Both the position numbers and the translations under genes were made by a program. Below, in pieces: positions 60,446 through 64,000 of a stretch of 64,000 nucleotides of DNA. The stretch spans positions 496,001 to 560,000 of the forward strand of contig OZ037891.1 in assembly GCA_964035575.1 (NCBI GenBank), read 5' to 3'. Within the stretch, counting starts at the first letter, position 1; every line of letters begins with the position of its first letter. This DNA comes from Rhynchopus sp. YZ270_cl-10 (lineage: Eukaryota; Euglenozoa; Diplonemea; Diplonemida; Diplonemidae). The notes beneath the pieces were generated by a model, which saw nothing but the letters and a program-made list of their open reading frames with translations, was not told the origin of the DNA and did no database searches.

Positions 60446-60527
60446 AATATACTTTAAAAAAATATCAGAACATTACCCTCATGTTTTTTTTTGCAGATAA
60501 CCACATATTTCTCTAAAAGTTCAAACC

Positions 60528-61157
60528 ATGCAGACCCTCCAGGCTGTTGTGTTGGCGTCCCTCGCGTTTGTGTCCGTCTCCGCCCAGGAGAAGACGAACG
60601 TGACTTGGTACACTGAGGCTATGTGACCCGCATGCCAGGAGTCCATGGACTCCGTGATGAAAGTACTCAAGGGGGACGGGATTCTGACGATTATGAACTG
60701 GGACTACGTGCCGTACGGGAACGCACGTAACGTGAGCGGTAGGATTGTGTGCCAGCACGGGAGGACTGAGTGCACTGGGAACATGGCTGAGGCGTGTGTG
60801 ATGGACATTACCAAGTACGACGTGCTCACCTACATGACGTTCGCTGAGTGTGTGGAGAGCACCAACGAGAAGCTGACGGAACTGCAGAAGTGTGCCGAGA
60901 AGCAGAACCTCGACTGGTCCGCCATCCAGACCTGCATGTCTGGCAGCCAGGGAGCGAACCTCATCAACATTGCGGGGAAGAAGACTGAGAAGCAGAACAT
61001 CCCCTACACCCCGTACTTCTTTGGCCACGGGAAGGAGATCAAGAACCCCAGCCACATCACCAAGATAGTGTGCAACCTGTGGACAGGAACCAAGCCGGGA
61101 TGTTGCAAAGACACGAACGACTCTCCGGCACTGAACATCACGCGTTCGTCCGCGTGA
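60528..61157 (+). CDS. GILT-family thiol reductase with in-frame TGA at the active site (probable selenoprotein)
   Basis: Single exon of 210 codons. A signal peptide (about 1-19) precedes the mature chain. The GILT signature is perfect: Cys75-Gln-His-Gly-Arg-Thr-Glu-Cys82 with Gly-Asn and Glu-Ala-Cys90 after it. Val-Pro-Tyr-Gly-Asn-Ala and a Tyr-Thr-Pro-Tyr segment also match. The active site should read Cys-x-x-Cys after Tyr-x-Glu-Ala; here the codons after Tyr-Thr-Glu-Ala-Met are TGA (60624-60626), Pro, Ala, Cys36. So TGA sits exactly at the first redox cysteine, and no other defect occurs in the frame. Reading it as selenocysteine gives a U-x-x-C redox pair. GILT reduces disulfides of proteins in lysosomes at acid pH. 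A canonical SECIS is not obvious by eye in the 3' region. The alternative is a recent nonsense mutation (TGC or TGT to TGA). Confidence 0.82.
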
Positions 61158-61737
61158 ACCCTGGTGGTGTTTACTGAAGGAAACTGTCGTTCCATGATAA
61201 AAACAAAATGGCACATCGTGTGCAAATGAAGACAAGTATTTTGTCCGTTCTTTGATTAAATGTTACATTTTTTGAGCTTTCTGGGGTGGCAGTCCTTTTT
61301 GCGAAGCGGCTTTTTTGGTGCACAGGCTTGTCCGATCCCCAAGATCGCATGCAACCTGTGAACACGAACCAAGCCGGGATGCTGCACAGTCACGAACGAC
61401 TCTCCGACACTGAACATCACGCGTTCGTCCGCGTGAACCCTCGGTGTTTACTGAAGGAAACTGTTGTTCTATGATGAAACAAATACCCAGATGCTTCTCC
61501 TTTTTTTTTTAAACACTTTCTTATCGTGGCGTGCTTTGCACCAATCACCTTTTATGGTGTGTGTGTGTTGTGCGGAGGCATTGCTGTTTGTGAATGCGTG
61601 TGGCATATAGTGTACATATAAAGACAAATGTTTTGTCCGTTCCTTGGTTAAATGTTACATTTCTTGAGCTTTCTGGGGTGGGGGTCCTTTTTGCGAAGCG
61701 GCTTTTCTGGTGCACAGGCTTGTCCGATAGCCACCTG
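61057..61737 (+). repeat. duplication of the 3' end of the thiol-reductase gene and its 3' region
   Basis: The end of the coding region and the following about 130 bp (61057-61340) recur at about 61335-61737 with small changes and an inserted block of about 110 bp. Shared landmarks are CGCGTTCGTCCGCGTGAACC, TTTACTGAAGGAAACTGT, TTTTGTCCGTTC and CCTTTTTGCGAAGCGGCTTT. Confidence 0.8.
61335..61441 (+). pseudogene. duplicated C-terminal fragment of the thiol-reductase gene
   Basis: About 105 bp matching the last 35 codons of the gene just upstream, with scattered changes (for example GATGCTGCACAGTCAC for GATGTTGCAAAGACAC). It has no start of its own and no rest of the gene. Confidence 0.7.
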
Positions 61738-62112
61738 CCCTGTAACGGAGCTGTGTGGCCGTGTCTGCATGCTTTTGTGAAGACACAAACACTTTAGACG
61801 TTTTCTTGAAAAACGGATCGTTTGTTGCTCTGATGGGGAGGGTCTCTGCACCACCCCCTTTCATGCACACGGCGTGAGCAGTGAAGTTACAGACCACTGG
61901 CTTCCGGACATACACTGCGACCACTCATTAGCTGCACTCCCAGCCCCCACCCTTTTTTTCCCTTGCACAAATAACCGTTATAAAGACACCCCCTCTCATC
62001 CTCCCTCCGCCTTCTCATCGTCGCACTCTCACCCCCCAGCCATATCCCCACGCTTGCGTTGACGCTTCCAAGCGTGCACCTCCCGTTTTCAATGCCAAGA
62101 GACAATATTATT

Positions 62113-62162
62113 TTGTGAAGCTCATCCTCGGGTTGTCTACACAAATGCAACTAAACTTTAAC
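62113..62162 (+). repeat. dispersed repeat family R4, copy 8 (diverged)
   Basis: TGTGAAGCTCATCCTCGGGT then TGTCTACACAAATGCAACTA and AACTTT. Confidence 0.55.
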
Positions 62163-62821
62163 ACCGATTTTAGAAATTTTGTGTTTTTTGGCAGTAAAAC
62201 AACTTCCACTCCACTAATCTAATCGAGTAAAAATATGGTGGACTCAGTGGAGGTCAGGCCCGGCGGGGAAAATGCAGAAATCAGCACAATAGTGCCTTTG
62301 TGAGATGCTTAAATGCAAAAATGTACCCCATTTTTGGGTGTATTTTTTAGGGGTCCCGCGGAGGATGTGATTTTGATGTGAAAATTTTTGTCAAAAAAAA
62401 ATGTGAAAAATTACTATGTCGAGCTTTTGTGTGAAATAAAGCCAATGCAGAAATTTTTGAGTGTTTTTGACCATCTGTGGGTAGCGCATAATTTTTCTAG
62501 CAAAAAGTGGAATTTTTGGGATTTTTTTTTTTGGGAAATTTGCACTTTTGTCGGAAATGGAAAAATAATACCACAGTGAAGTTATGGGTGGAGGATTTTT
62601 TTCGGGTTTTGTATTTGCACGATCTGGTGTAAATGAAGTGAATGCCTGAAATTTTGACGACTTTCGAGACAATTTTTCGAACTCAGAAAAAATTGTCGGG
62701 CGACCCAACCCATCCCCAACCCATTTGGTAGAAGCTTGCTTGTAGAAGCTCTTGCATCCCCTCCTCAAAACAGTCCACCTTCCCACACCTTTCCCTCAGT
62801 GAAACAAAGAGAAAGCAGATC

Positions 62822-64000
62822 ATGGGGATATTTGAAGGCTCTCTTCTAGAGGGGTCGTCGGGGGGTGATATTTGGGGTGCGCCGTTGTCGTTGTACTACA
62901 ACAGCGACAAGGCGGAGAAGAGCGAGAAGGAGACGCTGCAGGAGTTGTTCTTGTTTGATTATGACACGCCGGTGTCGGGGAGTGCGTCCAATTCCTCGAA
63001 GTCGAATGTGTGTGGTCCGCCTTCGGTGTCCACGGATGCGGATGTGTCTCCGCACGCTAGCGACCAGAGGGCTGTGTCTGTGTCACAGCCATTCCACCAA
63101 CAGCCCACCCCCCTCGTCCCCGCCTTCAGCAACCCTAACGGCGGAGGTGTCGTAGTCAGCAACGGTGTAGACCTCTCCAAAGTGGGCCCGCTCCTCCCCC
63201 CTCCCCAGCAGCTCCCATCCCAGACCGTCTTCCAAACGGCCCCCCCAAAGGTGCAGCGGCCGGTCCTCGGAAAGAGAGTGAAGGGGCTCGTGAAGCGGTG
63301 GAATGTGGACAAAGGGTACGGCTTCCTGCAGCCCCTCGAGGGTGGGGAGGACGTCTTTGTGCACCACTCGGTGATCCACGCGAATGGGTTCCGTTCTCTC
63401 CTTGAGGGCAGCGAGGTGGAGTACGAGGCGGTGGAGGTGGCGCCCGGCAAGGTGCGTGCGGAGAAGGTCACAGGCCCGGAGTCGAGCTTCGTGCAGGGGG
63501 CGGCGGGTGGGCGGCAGACGGTGGCGGTGGCGGGGGCAGGGGCAGGAGTGCGTGCGGAGGATGTCGTGCCCATGCAGGTGCCGCTCACCCCAGGGCAGGT
63601 CGTGTCCCCAGGCAGCATAGTGCAGGTGCAGCTTCCAAACAGTAGAGAGGTGGTGTACACACAGCAGCAGCAGCAACAGCAACAGCAGTTCCAGGCTCCA
63701 GTGGTGCAAGTGCCGGTGCAAAGACAGACACCCCAAGCAGGACAGCCCCAATACGTCCAAGGCTCCGACGGGCAGATCTACGTTGTCAGCCACATGGTAT
63801 GGGGTGATATTGAAAATAATGGGGTTTTTTGTTTTTGAAGTCAACTGTCGGGTTAAAAACACAGTGGGTATTGCACAACTGTGGCAGCACAACCGAGACA
63901 ACTACACTACTCCAACAATTTATCAAAATATACGTTTTTCTTTACAGAATGCGCAGCAGCAGCAGGCAGTGGCACAGCAGTACTCACAGACCCAGGAGAG
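62822..64000 (+). CDS. cold-shock-domain RNA-binding protein (partial at window end)
   Basis: Exon 1 is 62822-63796 and a second exon starts at 63948 and runs off the window. At least 342 residues are visible. The first 145 residues are Ser-, Pro- and Gly-rich. A single cold-shock domain (about 150-220) has the RNP1 motif Lys-Gly-Tyr-Gly-Phe-Leu and the RNP2 motif Val-Phe-Val-His-His-Ser, the nucleic-acid-binding faces, and an Asn-Gly-Phe-Arg-Ser-Leu-Leu-Glu-Gly turn typical of eukaryotic Y-box and Lin28 domains. After it come Gly/Ala-rich and Gln-rich stretches, with CAG/CAA repeats coding nine Gln near 63661-63687 and more Gln in exon 2. Such proteins package mRNA and control translation. 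No zinc knuckles are seen so far. The intron holds an R7 copy. Confidence 0.85.
63853..63930 (+). repeat. dispersed repeat family R7, copy 2 (intronic, near a 3' splice site)
   Basis: TTGCACAACTGTGGCAGCAC, AACCGAGA, then CAACTACACTACTCCAACAA and TTTATCAAAA, ending 17 bases before the acceptor of the cold-shock gene. It is about 90 percent alike to 5803-5875 by eye. Confidence 0.7.

Larger units (their letters stand above)
61158..62821. other. 3' region of the thiol-reductase gene and intergenic DNA
   Basis: The first 580 bp are the duplicated 3' region. After about 61900 there is a C-rich stretch, one R4 copy, and AT-rich DNA without coding content up to the cold-shock gene. If the thiol reductase is a selenoprotein, its SECIS should lie between 61158 and about 61340. 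Confidence 0.5.

Noticed and set aside
61175-61198. Hairpin with TGA and TGAT at its feet as the SECIS of the GILT gene
   Set aside because: The stem is only 4-5 bp and lacks the 10-13 bp helix and AA apical loop of a eukaryotic SECIS.
1-64000. CRISPR arrays, rRNA genes, LTR or other retroviral elements, replication origins
   Set aside because: No spacer-repeat arrays, no rRNA-like blocks, and no reverse transcriptase, integrase or capsid-like frames were seen.

Overview
This window is nuclear DNA from an intron-rich unicellular eukaryote. Genes are GC-richer and compact. Their introns are spliceosomal (mostly GTATGT-like donors and pyrimidine-rich YAG acceptors). The spaces between genes are very AT-rich, full of homopolymer runs, short repeats and small DNA transposons. 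TAA, TAG and TGA all end genes, so the code is standard. The lineage cannot be fixed by eye; a free-living heterotrophic protist, perhaps a metamonad, is my guess. Every gene I can support, about 18 of them, lies on the + strand.

Layout. 0-6 kb: a helical-repeat (PPR-like) protein with a mitochondrion-like leader, a degenerate EF-hand protein, and a three-exon VWA-domain protein whose long last intron holds a dead hAT-type transposase. 6-9.4 kb: a nest of inverted-repeat elements, including a 2.1 kb Mutator-like element with 153 bp arms and a 9 bp target duplication. 9.4-20.2 kb: two unrecognised proteins, a bromodomain-MRG fusion, a PP1-type phosphatase and a coiled-coil type II membrane glycosyltransferase. 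22.2-27.9 kb: a ten-exon gene for a 1241-residue protein with an acylation signal, a degenerate phosphodiesterase domain and a complete one. 27.9-32.7 kb: low-complexity DNA. 32.7-34.8 kb: an intronless, secreted GH51 arabinofuranosidase. 35-37 kb: a Harbinger-like element with a second element nested in it. 37.3-41.6 kb: a second type II membrane O-fucosyltransferase-like protein. 43.5-45.1 kb: an acylated disordered protein. 45-51.8 kb: repeats with mariner-type and hAT-type non-autonomous elements. 51.8-64 kb: a PLAC8 protein, the autophagy E2-like enzyme Atg3, a secreted Cys-rich repeat protein, an Xaa-Pro aminopeptidase of the mitochondrial XPNPEP3/Icp55 type, a GILT-family thiol reductase with an in-frame TGA at its first active-site cysteine, and a cold-shock-domain protein cut by the window end.

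The genes do not form one pathway. Loose themes are the secretory and lysosomal route (GILT, GH51, Cys-rich protein, two Golgi-type transferases), membrane-anchored signalling (acylated PDE, VWA protein, acylated disordered protein, PP1), chromatin and RNA (bromodomain-MRG, cold-shock), autophagy (Atg3) and mitochondrion-related functions (PPR-like protein, aminopeptidase).

The two strongest observations are the probable selenocysteine form of GILT, and seven short dispersed repeat families (R1-R7, about 49 copies). All but one copy point the same way as the genes, and many lie inside introns. All coordinates, splice sites and repeat counts were read by eye.
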